DNA from: Clostridia bacterium
GTDB lineage: Bacteria > Bacillota > Clostridia > Christensenellales > CAG-138
Assembly: GCA_017509785.1 (NCBI GenBank)
Contig: JAFWOT010000014.1
Coordinates: forward strand, 1-64,000
Length of the DNA stretch: 64,000 bases
Direction: 5' to 3'
The stretch's first letter is position 1. Every line of letters begins with the position of its first letter. Both the position numbers and the translations under genes were made by a program. Positions 18,160 to 26,918 of this stretch are shown piece by piece. The notes under the pieces were generated by a model, which worked only from the letters and a program-made list of their open reading frames with translations, made no database searches and was not told the origin of the DNA.

Positions 18160-18160
18160 T

Positions 18161-18206
18161 AGCGAGTATTGACAACGGATTTAACGTCAATACTCGCTTT
18201 TCTTTT
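18161..18206 (+). terminator. Terminator after tRNA-Gly
   Basis: AGCGAGTATTGAC pairs perfectly with GTCAATACTCGCT and is followed by TTTCTTTT. It starts two bases after the CCA end, within the element side of attL. Confidence 0.88.
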
Positions 18207-18222
18207 GTTTGAAAATGTGTGT

Positions 18223-19830
18223 TTACTCTCCCGCGGCGTGTGGGACGTATTCGACCGCAACTCCCTGACGGGTGTCCTGAACGATATTCCTTTCGAGATA
18301 ATTCTCTTCAAGATCAAGGTATCCCGCGAAACGGTAATGGATGACGATTCGCTGGGTGCGGTTTTTGCCTTTGCCTTGGACCTCTGATACTTCGATCCTG
18401 TCGATAAGCTCTTTGAGGAGCGGCGCCGTTAGCGTATCCATATCCATAAAGCGGCGAACAGCGCGGATGAAGTATTCGTTGTTCTTCGCCGCCGTTCGCA
18501 TACCTGCGAGCTTTCGTTCAAGTTCCTCGATCCTCGCTTTCAGCTCTGCCCGTTCGACCTCGTATTTCAGCGACATGTGAGAATACCATTCGTCCGTCAC
18601 CTTGCCGGTGGCGTTATCCTCGTAGAGCTTTTCGTAGAGCGTTGCGACAAGCTCCTTACGCTGACGGGCTTTACGGAGCTCTTCTTCAAGTGCGATGCGC
18701 TCGGCTCGTGCCTCTGCGTCGGTCTTCTTTGAAAGCAGTTCGGCAAAAGCGGTTTCATCCTCCTGTAAAAAAGCTGACAATCGTCTTAACTCAAGCCGAA
18801 CGACCTCATAGAGAGCATCTTCGCGGATATAGTGTCTTGTCGGGCAGGTGCCGCGATAGTCCTTCACGTAGTTCGAACAGGCGAAGAACCTTATCGCCTT
18901 ATTCACCGTGTTGACGTGGAACCACAGCTTGTGTCCGCAGTCGGCGCAGGTGAGCAGGTCGGCGAAGATGCTTTTCTCCCCGTTTTCCTTCTTGGGAGCG
19001 CGGCGCTTCGTTTTGCCTCGCTTTTTCTGAACAAGCTCGAATGTCTCACGGTCGATGATGGGCTCGTGTGCATCACGGAAAACAACGCGCTTCTCATCCG
19101 GATTCATAAACCGCTGCTTGTTCTTGAAGGACTTGGAATATGTCTTGAAGTTTACGAGATCCCCGCAATATTCCACGCGGTTCAGAATGGACGCGACAGT
19201 ACAGGGCTTCCAATAATATGGATTTTCCTGCCACTTGCGACCGTTTCTGTTATCGCCCCTCGCCTTCCAGTAATAGGTACAGTTGAGAACTTTCCTTTCC
19301 TGAAGGATCCGGGCGATCGTCTCACTCCCCTTACCTTCAAGGGACATTTTGAAGATCTCACGAACGACAGCAGCGGCTTCGGGCTCAACGATCCATCTCT
19401 TGGGGTTCTGTGGATCCTTGATGTATCCATACGGCGGAGAGCCCAGTGGCTCACCTGCGTTGCCCCGTATCCTGTGTGCTGAACGCACCTTACGGCTGAT
19501 ATCGCGGGCGTACATCTCGTTCATGATATTCTTGAACGGGGCGAGCTCGTTTTCTCCGTCTTCACTGTCAACGCCGTCGTTGATGGCGATGAACCTGACG
19601 CCGAGATCGGGCAATACCGATTCGGTGTATTTGCCCACGCCAAGGTAGTCCCTGCCGAGCCTGGACATATCCTTAACGATGATTGTCGTGATATAGCCCA
19701 TCTCGGCGTCCTCCATCATCTGCTTGAAGCCGGGGCGGTTGAAGTTTGTACCCGTGTAACCGTCGTCAACATAGAACCTTGTATTGAGAAAACCGTTTTC
19801 TTTCGCATACTTTGAAAGCATGCGCTTCTG
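18223..19830 (-). pseudogene. C-terminal part of the outer large serine recombinase (TnpX/TndX family), interrupted
   Basis: This 532-residue stretch (from the ATG at 19,821) has the recombinase core (DDGYTGTNFNRPGF, KDMSRLGRDYLGVG), a zinc ribbon (CADCGHKLWFH) and a long coiled coil. It lacks the start of the resolvase domain, which holds the catalytic serine motif YxRxS. The missing part is at 36,710-36,809. The codons Q-K-R just upstream of the ATG are intact up to the GCTTCTG junction at 19,824-19,830. Joining both parts gives one 566-residue frame, close to TndX in size. As it stands the gene cannot make an active recombinase. Confidence 0.9.
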
Positions 19831-19861
19831 GGAGGAGATTTGTCAAGGGTATTTTATCATT

Positions 19862-19905
19862 AAAAAGCCGTCCGCTTGAATCATATCAAAGCGGACGGCT
19901 TTTTT
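19862..19905. terminator. Bidirectional terminator at left end of inner element
   Basis: AAAAGCCGTCCGCTT pairs perfectly with AAGCGGACGGCTTTT. There is a T run to the right and an A run to the left. On the minus strand it ends the ABC operon. Confidence 0.9.
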
Positions 19906-19981
19906 ATTTTTTTCTGTGATTGGAATAAATCATATAGATTATGGCTGCGGAAACAATAACAATCGTCATCCAAGTTGGCAT
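19904..19981 (-). CDS. 25-residue single-span membrane peptide, last gene of the ABC operon
   Basis: A short gene starts ten bases after the ABC permease stop. AGGAGG lies six bases ahead of the ATG at 19,981. The product is 25 residues: MPTW, a hydrophobic helix (MTIVIVSAAIIYMIYS) and a basic tail NHRKK. The stop overlaps the T run of the terminator, as for a natural last gene. It could be a small accessory or immunity subunit of the transporter. The strong ribosome site and clean position argue that it is real. Confidence 0.6.
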   Translation of the reverse strand: MPTWMTIVIVSAAIIYMIYSNHRKK

Positions 19982-19991
19982 AATACACCTC

Positions 19992-20639
19992 CTATAAATC
20001 CTTGGCTTTGAAGATATGAACAGAAATGATAATGGAAATAGTGGCAACAATTGTAGTAATTACAATACAAATAATCGCTCTTAACAGATTTGATAGATTT
20101 AGGTAAAACGAAAAATCCCAGTTAATAGAGTTCAACCATTGCATTATATATGGAAGTACAAATGGTGTTATCATTACAACAACCATAAGAAGGTATTTCA
20201 TTTTCTCGTAGCCCAACTTATATTCAAGGGGCAAATAAATTCCCAAAAGCAAGCTCTCAACGACAAGCGCAGTCAAAAACTGGTTGATAGTTAAAAATTT
20301 AAACTCAGGCAATACAAAAGCGATTCCCTGATAAAAAAGTGCCACAATAAAGATAATTCCAGCAAAAAATAGGTATTTTGCTATCACCAAGTTTTTTCTT
20401 AAATATGGAGTTGTACAAAGTAAAGCCGTTGCCTTTGGGTATTTGGTTTCAGACAAAGAAACCGCCTGTAATGCCATATAAACAGAGAAAATGGCTGTAA
20501 TAAGAAATGAAGTAAGCCCACTCAAAGGAGTCGCCTTATAGAAAATGAAAACAGGAAACAAAATGGCTATTCCAAGAATAACAAGTAAATACTTTTTTGT
20601 CAGGTATACATCTTTTTTTAACAAAGAAAGGACTCTCAT
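19992..20639 (-). CDS. ABC-2 type permease, probable exporter/immunity subunit
   Basis: A 215-residue protein with six hydrophobic segments, in the ABC-2 (BcrB/NatB-like) class that pairs with the ATPase encoded just before it. The genes overlap by four bases (ATGA type), so translation is coupled. In peptide bacteriocin clusters such pairs export the product or protect the producer. The low GC content matches the rest of the 19.9-24.6 kb segment. Confidence 0.8.
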   Translation of the reverse strand: MRVLSLLKKDVYLTKKYLLVILGIAILFPVFIFYKATPLSGLTSFLITAIFSVYMALQAVSLSETKYPKATALLCTTPYLRKNLVIAKYLFFAGIIFIVALFYQGIAFVLPEFKFLTINQFLTALVVESLLLGIYLPLEYKLGYEKMKYLLMVVVMITPFVLPYIMQWLNSINWDFSFYLNLSNLLRAIICIVITTIVATISIIISVHIFKAKDL

Positions 20640-21493
20640 CTGACACCTCCGATGTACGCCAACATAATATCTTCAACAAGAGGCTTCTCTACAACCGACA
20701 CAACATTCATCTTTTCAAGCTCATGAACATGAGTAGTGATTCCCGAATATGAAGTTTCATTTTCAGAATAATCAATAAATAGTTTGCGCGCTTCTGGTGT
20801 CAGTTTCTCTGAATAGCCTTTTACTTTCCTGTGTCCATCAAGAAGATCATCCTTATTTTGCTGAAAAATAAGTTTACCTTGATTAATTAAAATAATAATA
20901 TCTGCAATTTTGTCTAGGTCTGATGTTATGTGAGTGGAAAAGAACACGCTTTTATTCTCATCCTGCATAAACTCAAGAAGAATCTCCAGTAATTGGCTAC
21001 GAATCAGAGGATCAAGCCCACTTGTTGGCTCATCCATAATAAGCAAGTCAGCATTATGCGAAAGAGCTAATGCCAAGGAGAATTTCATTTTCATTCCCTT
21101 TGAAAGAGTAGAAATTTTTTGGTTTTGATTAAGGGAGAATCTATCCATGTATTCTTTATAGCATTTTTCATCCCATTTTGTGTAGGAGGGGGCAATGATA
21201 GATTTCATCTCTTTCATGGAAAGCGTATCATAAAATCCCCCGTCATCTAACACAACGCCTATTCTGTTCTTTATTTCTTGCTCATGCTTTCTGAAATCCA
21301 AATCGAAAACGGATATTTCTCCGGCATCTTTTTTTGCCAATCCTAAAATGCTACGAATAGTCGTGGTTTTACCAGCGCCATTAGTTCCAATAAAGCCAGT
21401 AATACAGTTCGTTGGAAGAGCAAAAGATACATCTTCGAGGCAAAAGTCCTTATATTTTTTTCTAAGCCCCTTAATTTCTAAAACCTTTTCCAA
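20636..21493 (-). CDS. ABC transporter ATP-binding protein (BcrA/YtrB-like)
   Basis: A 285-residue ATPase with Walker A GTNGAGKTTTIRSI, signature LSKGMKMKF and Walker B LLIMDEPTSGLD, followed by the H-loop STHITSD. Its C-terminal tail (220-285) is typical of the BcrA/NatA class. It starts one base after the GntR gene stop, so regulator and transporter form one unit, as in YtrA-YtrB operons. Confidence 0.92.
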   Translation of the reverse strand: MEKVLEIKGLRKKYKDFCLEDVSFALPTNCITGFIGTNGAGKTTTIRSILGLAKKDAGEISVFDLDFRKHEQEIKNRIGVVLDDGGFYDTLSMKEMKSIIAPSYTKWDEKCYKEYMDRFSLNQNQKISTLSKGMKMKFSLALALSHNADLLIMDEPTSGLDPLIRSQLLEILLEFMQDENKSVFFSTHITSDLDKIADIIILINQGKLIFQQNKDDLLDGHRKVKGYSEKLTPEARKLFIDYSENETSYSGITTHVHELEKMNVVSVVEKPLVEDIMLAYIGGVR

Positions 21494-21494
21494 T

Positions 21495-21872
21495 TTATCC
21501 GACCTCCTGGAATAGAATCATTATCATATCAAGTAATTCTTGGCGACAAATGCCATACGCTTTTGCGTCATCAACAACAACACTTAATCTTCGTTCAATT
21601 TGAATGCGTTTAGCCTCTTTAATGGCTTCCAGATTGCTGCAAGCGACGAATGTCCCCCGTCCAACTTTACTTGATAAGAAGCCCTCTTTTTCGAGTTCTT
21701 CATATACACGTCTAATTGTAAGAATGCTTACATGCACTTCATTAGCAAGCATCCTAATTGGCGGGAGGACATCCCCATCAACCAATTCACCATTAAATAT
21801 TAATTCTTTAATTTGTTCCTCTATCTGTTCATATAGAGGCTTATCAGATGAATTGGAGACAATTACCTTCAT
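21495..21872 (-). CDS. GntR family regulator, YtrA type
   Basis: A 125-residue protein with an N-terminal winged helix-turn-helix (PLYEQIEEQIKELIFNGEL, LPPIRMLANEVHVSILTIRRVYEELEKEGFL) and a short C-terminal helical tail instead of a large ligand domain. That is the YtrA subfamily, which commonly represses an adjacent ABC operon and responds to cell-wall stress. The inverted repeat around its promoter (21,894-21,936) is the likely operator. Confidence 0.88.
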   Translation of the reverse strand: MKVIVSNSSDKPLYEQIEEQIKELIFNGELVDGDVLPPIRMLANEVHVSILTIRRVYEELEKEGFLSSKVGRGTFVACSNLEAIKEAKRIQIERRLSVVVDDAKAYGICRQELLDMIMILFQEVG

Positions 21873-21893
21873 TCTGAAATCCCTACCTCGAAA

Positions 21894-21944
21894 ATTGTGC
21901 TATTTCATCATACACATTATACTCAATAAGCACAATTTCGTCAA
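21894..21944 (-). promoter_or_regulatory. Promoter and operator of the gntR-ABC operon
   Basis: On the minus strand TTGACG (21,944-21,939) and TATAAT (21,921-21,916) are 17 bases apart. ATTGTGCT (21,894-21,901) and AGCACAAT (21,929-21,936) form a perfect inverted repeat that brackets the -10 box. Confidence 0.75.
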
Positions 21945-21954
21945 GGCGTGTTCA

Positions 21955-23049
21955 TTATAAGTTGCAGTTCATTAAAATCCTATTGTTAATGGTTTCTTCC
22001 ATCTGAGTCCATGAAGGGTAAATTAAATTCAGATAATTTATACTTTCAGTAATTTTTGTCGCACTCGAAAAAAGATATTCCGCATTCCTTGAAAGGCCGA
22101 AGATGATCTCCCCTTGTTTTTGGTAATAGCAATTTTGTTCACCTAAAATCGGAATTTGATAAAACTGTTTCAAGAGCTCGGCCCTTTCGGTAACAGAATA
22201 TAGCTTCTTTACCATAATAAGCCGTAAATGTAAAGAGGAGTCGATCTCACTGTATTGAGTTTGGTTTAATCCCAATAAACACTTTTCTGCTTTGCATATC
22301 AAACTTGGCACATCAAACTTGCCTCCAGCCAAAACTATCGACAACAATAGAAACAAAATATATTTTTGCCCATAATCAAGCAAAACAGAGGTAGTTTCGC
22401 TTCCTTCCCCACTCATGTTTTCCTCACAAATATCACACACTTTCTTTTCTATGGTTTCGAATCCATGTATCAAAAAAATGTTTGTTAGCAGATATGATTT
22501 GATGTAAGACTCACTTCCTTTTATTTTTGAAGCCGCGATAAAGTCACCTGTCGAATTCTCATCTGAAGAAAATGCATTGATAAATGAAAGAGTTCCCGAA
22601 ACGAACATCAAAAGAAAGAATAGTGAAGCACCGCGCATATAGAAAAATAGGCAGGCTAATCCAATAACAATAGAAATGACTGGCGCACTAACAAGGGAAA
22701 TTTCCAAAGTCTTTCTTTGTGTATTCAATGAGGTCTTATTAAATTGACCAACGTCAGGGATAACTACTCCTCCATGTAAAAGGTACTTGAGCGGAAGGAA
22801 AGATATAGAAAAACTTGGTGACAAGCGAAAGACTATTACGCCTATGATTATTGAAGAAACAGCCATTCCCCTCACATAGAAAGCCAGCGCATGAATACAT
22901 TCATGGAGAACAGTTGTACAAATTGTGCTTATTGCAAGATATAGTAGCACTTTGAGTGAGGAGATGTCCCTTTTGCCGAAAGATAAAAGGACTGTTGCAA
23001 GTACTACTACTAAAAAAATATTTATTTTGACTATGTTGCTCCGCTTCAT
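21955..23049 (-). CDS. M50-like membrane zinc metalloprotease of the peptide cluster
   Basis: A 364-residue protein. About six membrane helices occupy residues 8-200. HECIH at 49-53 is the HExxH zinc motif, placed inside a helix as in site-2 protease/M50 and related DUF3267 proteins. The C-terminal 160 residues are soluble. It starts seven bases after the radical SAM gene stop, so they share a transcript. Likely roles are removal of the short leader, or immunity; the sequence does not decide. The second zinc-ligand motif of M50 enzymes is not obvious. Confidence 0.7.
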   Translation of the reverse strand: MKRSNIVKINIFLVVVLATVLLSFGKRDISSLKVLLYLAISTICTTVLHECIHALAFYVRGMAVSSIIIGVIVFRLSPSFSISFLPLKYLLHGGVVIPDVGQFNKTSLNTQRKTLEISLVSAPVISIVIGLACLFFYMRGASLFFLLMFVSGTLSFINAFSSDENSTGDFIAASKIKGSESYIKSYLLTNIFLIHGFETIEKKVCDICEENMSGEGSETTSVLLDYGQKYILFLLLSIVLAGGKFDVPSLICKAEKCLLGLNQTQYSEIDSSLHLRLIMVKKLYSVTERAELLKQFYQIPILGEQNCYYQKQGEIIFGLSRNAEYLFSSATKITESINYLNLIYPSWTQMEETINNRILMNCNL

Positions 23050-23056
23050 ATTATAA

Positions 23057-24409
23057 TTAGGTTCTCTTAAAGAACTTGTTTTTTACAGGAACGGGCATAC
23101 GCTCAAGCCATCGGCATGAATCATTTTTAGTACCCTTGATAACTCCTCTAAGTATGCAACCATTGCAGTAGAAGCGATCAAGGCAATCCTTACATTCTGA
23201 TGAATCCTTATTTGGTGCCGACATTTCTGCCAACGAAAAAACAAGTTCTCTATTATAATCATAAATCGTTGCAATATCTTCTTTCAAAACATTCCCTAAA
23301 GAGCTGTTGAAATACTGAAGGTTATCCATTGTACACAGTTTTATGTCTCCGTGGGAATCAATTACAACGTGGGATGAGACGCACCCACAATTATGTCTAA
23401 TATTTTGACCGTCGATATTGAGATGGAGAAAATTGGGATATTTTTGTACGATTTCTTGCAATTTTTCAGAAAAAACAGCAAGATCTTTTTCCTCCGATAT
23501 GTAGAGATCTGAGTTGTCTGATATTGCGCGGCCTAAACTCACTACAGTTGTTACTGCGTACTCTTTTGCGCCAACTTCATATGCCCATTTAGCAATGTTA
23601 TCTAATTCAAGCAAATTCTTTTTTGTAGCAGTAGTAACAACTCTAACGTAAACACCTCTTTCAACCAGTTCGACAATGTTGCTTTTAATTCGCTCCACGG
23701 TGTTTTTTGCGCCAGTAAACCAATGGATATACTCATCGTCTAAACTTTGTAAATCAATCTGAAAAATGATTCGATCTCGAAACTGATTTGCTAAATCAAA
23801 TACGCGAGAATTCAGTAGAATCCCATTTGTAAGGACAACCACTTTCTTAAAACCAGCAGATAGCGCATTGTACAGTATTTCGTGGAATTGAGGGTGAACA
23901 GTGACATCTCCCCCGGTTAACTCAACTATGTCAACACCAATTTTCCTTAGCTGTCCAAGTATGCTTTTTGCCTCTCCAAATGATAATGTAGCCTTCTTGT
24001 CCGGAATTCCAAAGTCTCCATAACAATGTAAACAGCGTATATTACACATATTTGTCAGTTCAAGGGAACAAACTCGTGGATACATGTTTTCAATGTTAAT
24101 CTTTATAGGGCGTTTCCGCGCATCCTCTATAAGCAACAAATTGTATTCTTTTTTTAAGAGGGACAAGAACACGGAAACCTTTTCATTAATACTATCTAAG
24201 GACTCTCCATATTTTTTTGATAAAAAGGCAATCGCTTCGGCATAGGTTTTTGTCCCATCAAAGAGAGATATGATTTCCGCAGCCGTATCGTTTATCAAAT
24301 ATTCAAGGGGCTCCGCGCTTTTCTCATAAATGCAGATTACCCATTGCGAGTCTGAGTATTTCTTAAGGGAAATAGATTGCTTCCATGAAAGATATTTTTT
24401 TGTACCCAT
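23057..24409 (-). CDS. Radical SAM/SPASM peptide maturase with PqqD-like N-terminus
   Basis: A 450-residue maturase. Residues 20-95 look like a PqqD/RRE domain that grips the precursor leader (LINDTAAEIISLFDG). Residues 112-310 are the radical SAM barrel with CNIRCLHC (C122, C126, C129) for the 4Fe-4S cluster and ELTGGDVTVHP. The C-terminal SPASM region has C-rich ECKDCLDRFYCNGC for auxiliary clusters. This matches sactionine-forming enzymes that make Cys-sulfur to alpha-carbon bonds. I start at 24,409, which has GAAAGGA upstream; a longer frame from 24,469 would run through an intercistronic hairpin. The precursor gene lies 87 bases upstream. Confidence 0.88.
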   Translation of the reverse strand: MGTKKYLSWKQSISLKKYSDSQWVICIYEKSAEPLEYLINDTAAEIISLFDGTKTYAEAIAFLSKKYGESLDSINEKVSVFLSLLKKEYNLLLIEDARKRPIKINIENMYPRVCSLELTNMCNIRCLHCYGDFGIPDKKATLSFGEAKSILGQLRKIGVDIVELTGGDVTVHPQFHEILYNALSAGFKKVVVLTNGILLNSRVFDLANQFRDRIIFQIDLQSLDDEYIHWFTGAKNTVERIKSNIVELVERGVYVRVVTTATKKNLLELDNIAKWAYEVGAKEYAVTTVVSLGRAISDNSDLYISEEKDLAVFSEKLQEIVQKYPNFLHLNIDGQNIRHNCGCVSSHVVIDSHGDIKLCTMDNLQYFNSSLGNVLKEDIATIYDYNRELVFSLAEMSAPNKDSSECKDCLDRFYCNGCILRGVIKGTKNDSCRWLERMPVPVKNKFFKRT

Positions 24410-24436
24410 TGATTCAGCATTCCTTTCATCTGATAT

Positions 24437-24472
24437 GGTTTGGGGCGACAATTGTCGTTGTCGCCCCAAACC
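24437..24472 (-). promoter_or_regulatory. Intercistronic hairpin between precursor and maturase genes
   Basis: A 14-base perfect stem, GGTTTGGGGCGACA and its complement, surrounds an eight-base loop. No T run follows on the minus strand, so it is not a normal terminator. It could stabilise the precursor mRNA or lower maturase expression relative to precursor. Confidence 0.7.
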
Positions 24473-24496
24473 TCGCGTCGAGTTGCGACCAACTAA

Positions 24497-24631
24497 TTAG
24501 CCGCTAAACACAGATACTGCGGTAATTGCGCTGCCGAGAGTAATAGCCGTAAGACCGCAGGCGCCACAGAATGCGCAAGCCACACAAGCAATCTGTCCCC
24601 AAATGTCCTTCGTGATTGTTGGCGCTTTCAT
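24497..24631 (-). CDS. Putative sactipeptide precursor, 44 residues
   Basis: A short gene immediately upstream of the radical SAM gene. The N-terminus MKAPTITKDIWGQ would be a short leader. The core has four cysteines at 16, 19, 22 and 25 in the pattern ACVACAFCGACG (Cys-x2-Cys-x2-Cys-x2-Cys). A hydrophobic Thr/Ser/Ala-rich half follows (GLTAITLGSAITAVS...). Thurincin H has the same plan: a leader of about nine residues, Trp near the core start, four evenly spaced cysteines, then a cysteine-free hydrophobic half that supplies the acceptor alpha-carbons. AAGGGAG is nine bases ahead of the ATG. The assignment rests on composition and context. Confidence 0.82.
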   Translation of the reverse strand: MKAPTITKDIWGQIACVACAFCGACGLTAITLGSAITAVSVFSG

Positions 24632-24965
24632 TTGCTTCTTCTCCCTTCTTTTGAATATTTTTAAGCGATTTGGATTGCATATCCTCCTACACTTAAATTA
24701 TAACTTATCCGCACGGGCAAGCATGAATTGAACTGAATGGGCGCCATATTAGTTTTTTACTCGAGATAAAGCAACTGCCGAAATGGTAAAGAATATTAAT
24801 ATGATGCTATCTTCTAAAATCGGATTTTCTGAGAATTATTACTTAATTTATCACGATTTCACTAACGGCGCACAAATAGCATCAGTCTTATCGCAAAGTA
24901 TAATGCGTTATAACATGCTTTGGGCACTGCAGAAAGAGCTTTCCTATTTTGCTCTTTAGATATAG
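24632..24965. other. AT-rich upstream region of the peptide cluster
   Basis: It contains TATAAT on the minus strand (about 24,701-24,696), a plausible -10 for the precursor, but no good -35 at the right distance. A 58-codon plus-strand frame at 24,783-24,959 has no ribosome site and is not called. I see nothing else. Confidence 0.4.
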
Positions 24966-26678
24966 TTACCGCGCATGGTCCCAGTTGTCTTGATTTCTGC
25001 GAGGGCGTTCCTGCTTCTCTCGGCTTTGCTCTCCTGATCTACGCCTCAACTGCTCCCGGATGGAACGCACCTCTGCTTCTTCGTGCAGCAGTTCAGCCAC
25101 ATCCCGCTTGCTTTCAGCCATGAGCAGGGGCCTATACTTCTCGCCGTATGCCTTTTGAATACGGGAAACTGCGTCCTTTTCCTTATCGGGGCGAAGCGCC
25201 TGGCACGCATCATAAAGTACCAACGGGTTAAACTCCTTCACTTGTGCCCGCAGCTCGGCATACTGCCTAAGTGCATTGTCCAGCTCGTCGGTATAACGCT
25301 GCTCCTGCTTTTCCAGCTTTCTTAGATCGGCCTCCATTGCGGCAATACCCTTCTTTACGGAAGCCATCCCACTGTCGTCGGCACATTCCAGTCTCCCCAG
25401 CACCAGGGCTTTCTCAGAACGCAGTTCTTCCAGTTCCTCCGTCAGCTCCGCAATACGGGCAGAGAGCTTGCGTTGTACCGGGATCAAATAGATCGGTGTG
25501 TTTTGCTTTTCGGCAAGCAGGGTTTTTCGCTCTTTTACCTTTTCCTTGATCTGGCCAACAAGCTCGGTATAACGGTTTATCTCTGGCTTCACCGCACAGA
25601 CGTATTGGGTGATCTTTGTCTTGCCCGTGCCAATATGCAAAAGCTGGTATCGAAAGATCAGCATATTGGCTCGCAGGTTCTCCATGGCCTCCGCAATCGC
25701 GGGAATTGTGTTTCTCACTACCTCTGCCAGTTTTCGTACTTGGGCCTTGATCGCCCGCAGCAGGGCGTTGTCTTTCTTGATCTGTCGGTTTAACTCGCAG
25801 CGGTCGGAGACAAAGCCCTTTGCCTCCATCGTGCGTGCAGTAACCCCTTCATGGATGGTAGGCTGTTCGTCAATGCCCTGCGCAGCAAAGCTGCGGTGGT
25901 CGATCCGGGCATCGTGACCGTCTCGCTCCAGCGCCCGGTTAACAGCATCGGCCCACGCCTCCCGCCAAGACAAGAGCTGTTCCTCGCTGTTCCAACGGGC
26001 GGATATGGGATTCTGCCTGCCGTATTTCGTGCTCTTCGGATGCTTGTCTGCCCGTTCAAGGCCCCTTGCTTCCGCTTCGGAGGGTGGCAGATATTCTTTT
26101 TTCTTTTTATCTACATAGTAGGGGTATTGCTTTTCCCATCCTTCGGTCCGGGCTTCCTTAAACTCGGTGGCAGTGAAGCCGCGCTCCTCGCTGTTTCTGA
26201 CACAGAGATATTCCTTCTCCGTCTTGTACTGCCACGCGCCGGCTTCTGTCAGCGGGCGCACGGTCAGCATGATATGGGCGTGGGGATTGTGACCGTCCAT
26301 GTCATGGATCGCCACGTCAGCACACATTCCGTCTGATACGAATTGCGCCCGGATGAAATCAGACAGCAGATCTTGCCATGCGCCCTTATCCAGTTCAATG
26401 GGAAGGGCCACAACAAACTCACGGGCCAGGCGGCTGTCCTTGGTTTTCTCCGCTTCCTCCACGGCGTTCCAAAGTGCGCTGCGTTCCTGCCATGCAGCGG
26501 GCGCATATTCCGGTAAAAACACCTGCTCCCAGACAAGCCCGCCTTTCCGGGTATAGTCATGCCGGATACCGTCATAGGCATTGAGGATTTCGGAACAGCT
26601 CATATAGGCCGAGGCAGCACAGGCAGAGCGCCCGGTGCCGCGGCTGATAACCTTTGCTTCCAGATGATAGATCGCCAT
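24966..26678 (-). CDS. mobA: MobA/MobL (MobQ family) relaxase
   Basis: A 570-residue conjugative relaxase that nicks oriT and pilots the single strand. The N-terminal domain has the start MAIYHLEAKVISRGTGRSA, with a tyrosine-bearing helix near residue 25, and the histidine motif HDMDGHNPHAHIML near residue 130 (metal-binding HxH). A long charged coiled-coil C-terminus (about 310-560) replaces the primase domain of plasmid MobA. GAAAGGA precedes the ATG. A MobQ-type oriT lies about 385 bases upstream, and no type IV secretion genes are present, so the element should be mobilizable, not self-transmissible. Confidence 0.9.
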   Translation of the reverse strand: MAIYHLEAKVISRGTGRSACAASAYMSCSEILNAYDGIRHDYTRKGGLVWEQVFLPEYAPAAWQERSALWNAVEEAEKTKDSRLAREFVVALPIELDKGAWQDLLSDFIRAQFVSDGMCADVAIHDMDGHNPHAHIMLTVRPLTEAGAWQYKTEKEYLCVRNSEERGFTATEFKEARTEGWEKQYPYYVDKKKKEYLPPSEAEARGLERADKHPKSTKYGRQNPISARWNSEEQLLSWREAWADAVNRALERDGHDARIDHRSFAAQGIDEQPTIHEGVTARTMEAKGFVSDRCELNRQIKKDNALLRAIKAQVRKLAEVVRNTIPAIAEAMENLRANMLIFRYQLLHIGTGKTKITQYVCAVKPEINRYTELVGQIKEKVKERKTLLAEKQNTPIYLIPVQRKLSARIAELTEELEELRSEKALVLGRLECADDSGMASVKKGIAAMEADLRKLEKQEQRYTDELDNALRQYAELRAQVKEFNPLVLYDACQALRPDKEKDAVSRIQKAYGEKYRPLLMAESKRDVAELLHEEAEVRSIREQLRRRSGEQSREKQERPRRNQDNWDHAR

Positions 26679-26775
26679 GCTGAATCACGTCCTTTCTTCG
26701 CCCCACGCAGGGGCGGTTTTGTTTCTTTTGCCGCACACAAAAGAAAATGACCGTCGTTTCAAGCGACGGTCATAT

Positions 26776-26918
26776 CTGCGACAAAGCTGCTGAACATATC
26801 CGAAGGATTTGTTCTTGGCAGAGTTTGTCGCAGGCAGATGGCAGGTTGTTCCCGATGAGGGGACAACACTTTTGCGATGCAAGAGCAAAGGGCGTCGGTA
26901 AGACGCGCTGCCATCTGC
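26776..26918. repeat. Nested inverted repeats between oriT and mobA
   Basis: CTGCGACAAA (26,776-26,785) is inverted at 26,824-26,833. GCAGATGGCAG (26,834-26,844) is inverted at 26,908-26,918. Between them lies a small hairpin, GTTGTTCCC / GGGGACAAC. Just left, GACCGTCG and CGACGGTC (about 26,751-26,773) form another stem with T residues on the minus strand. No gene is present here. It may be part of the transfer or single-strand replication region, or a leader RNA of mobA. Confidence 0.6.

Noticed and set aside
24437..24472. Rho-independent terminator after the precursor gene
   Set aside because: The stem is strong, but the minus strand has no T run after it.
24783..24959. 58-codon plus-strand frame upstream of the peptide cluster
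   Set aside because: It has no ribosome site or promoter and no recognisable motif. It lies in AT-rich spacer, where such frames arise by chance.
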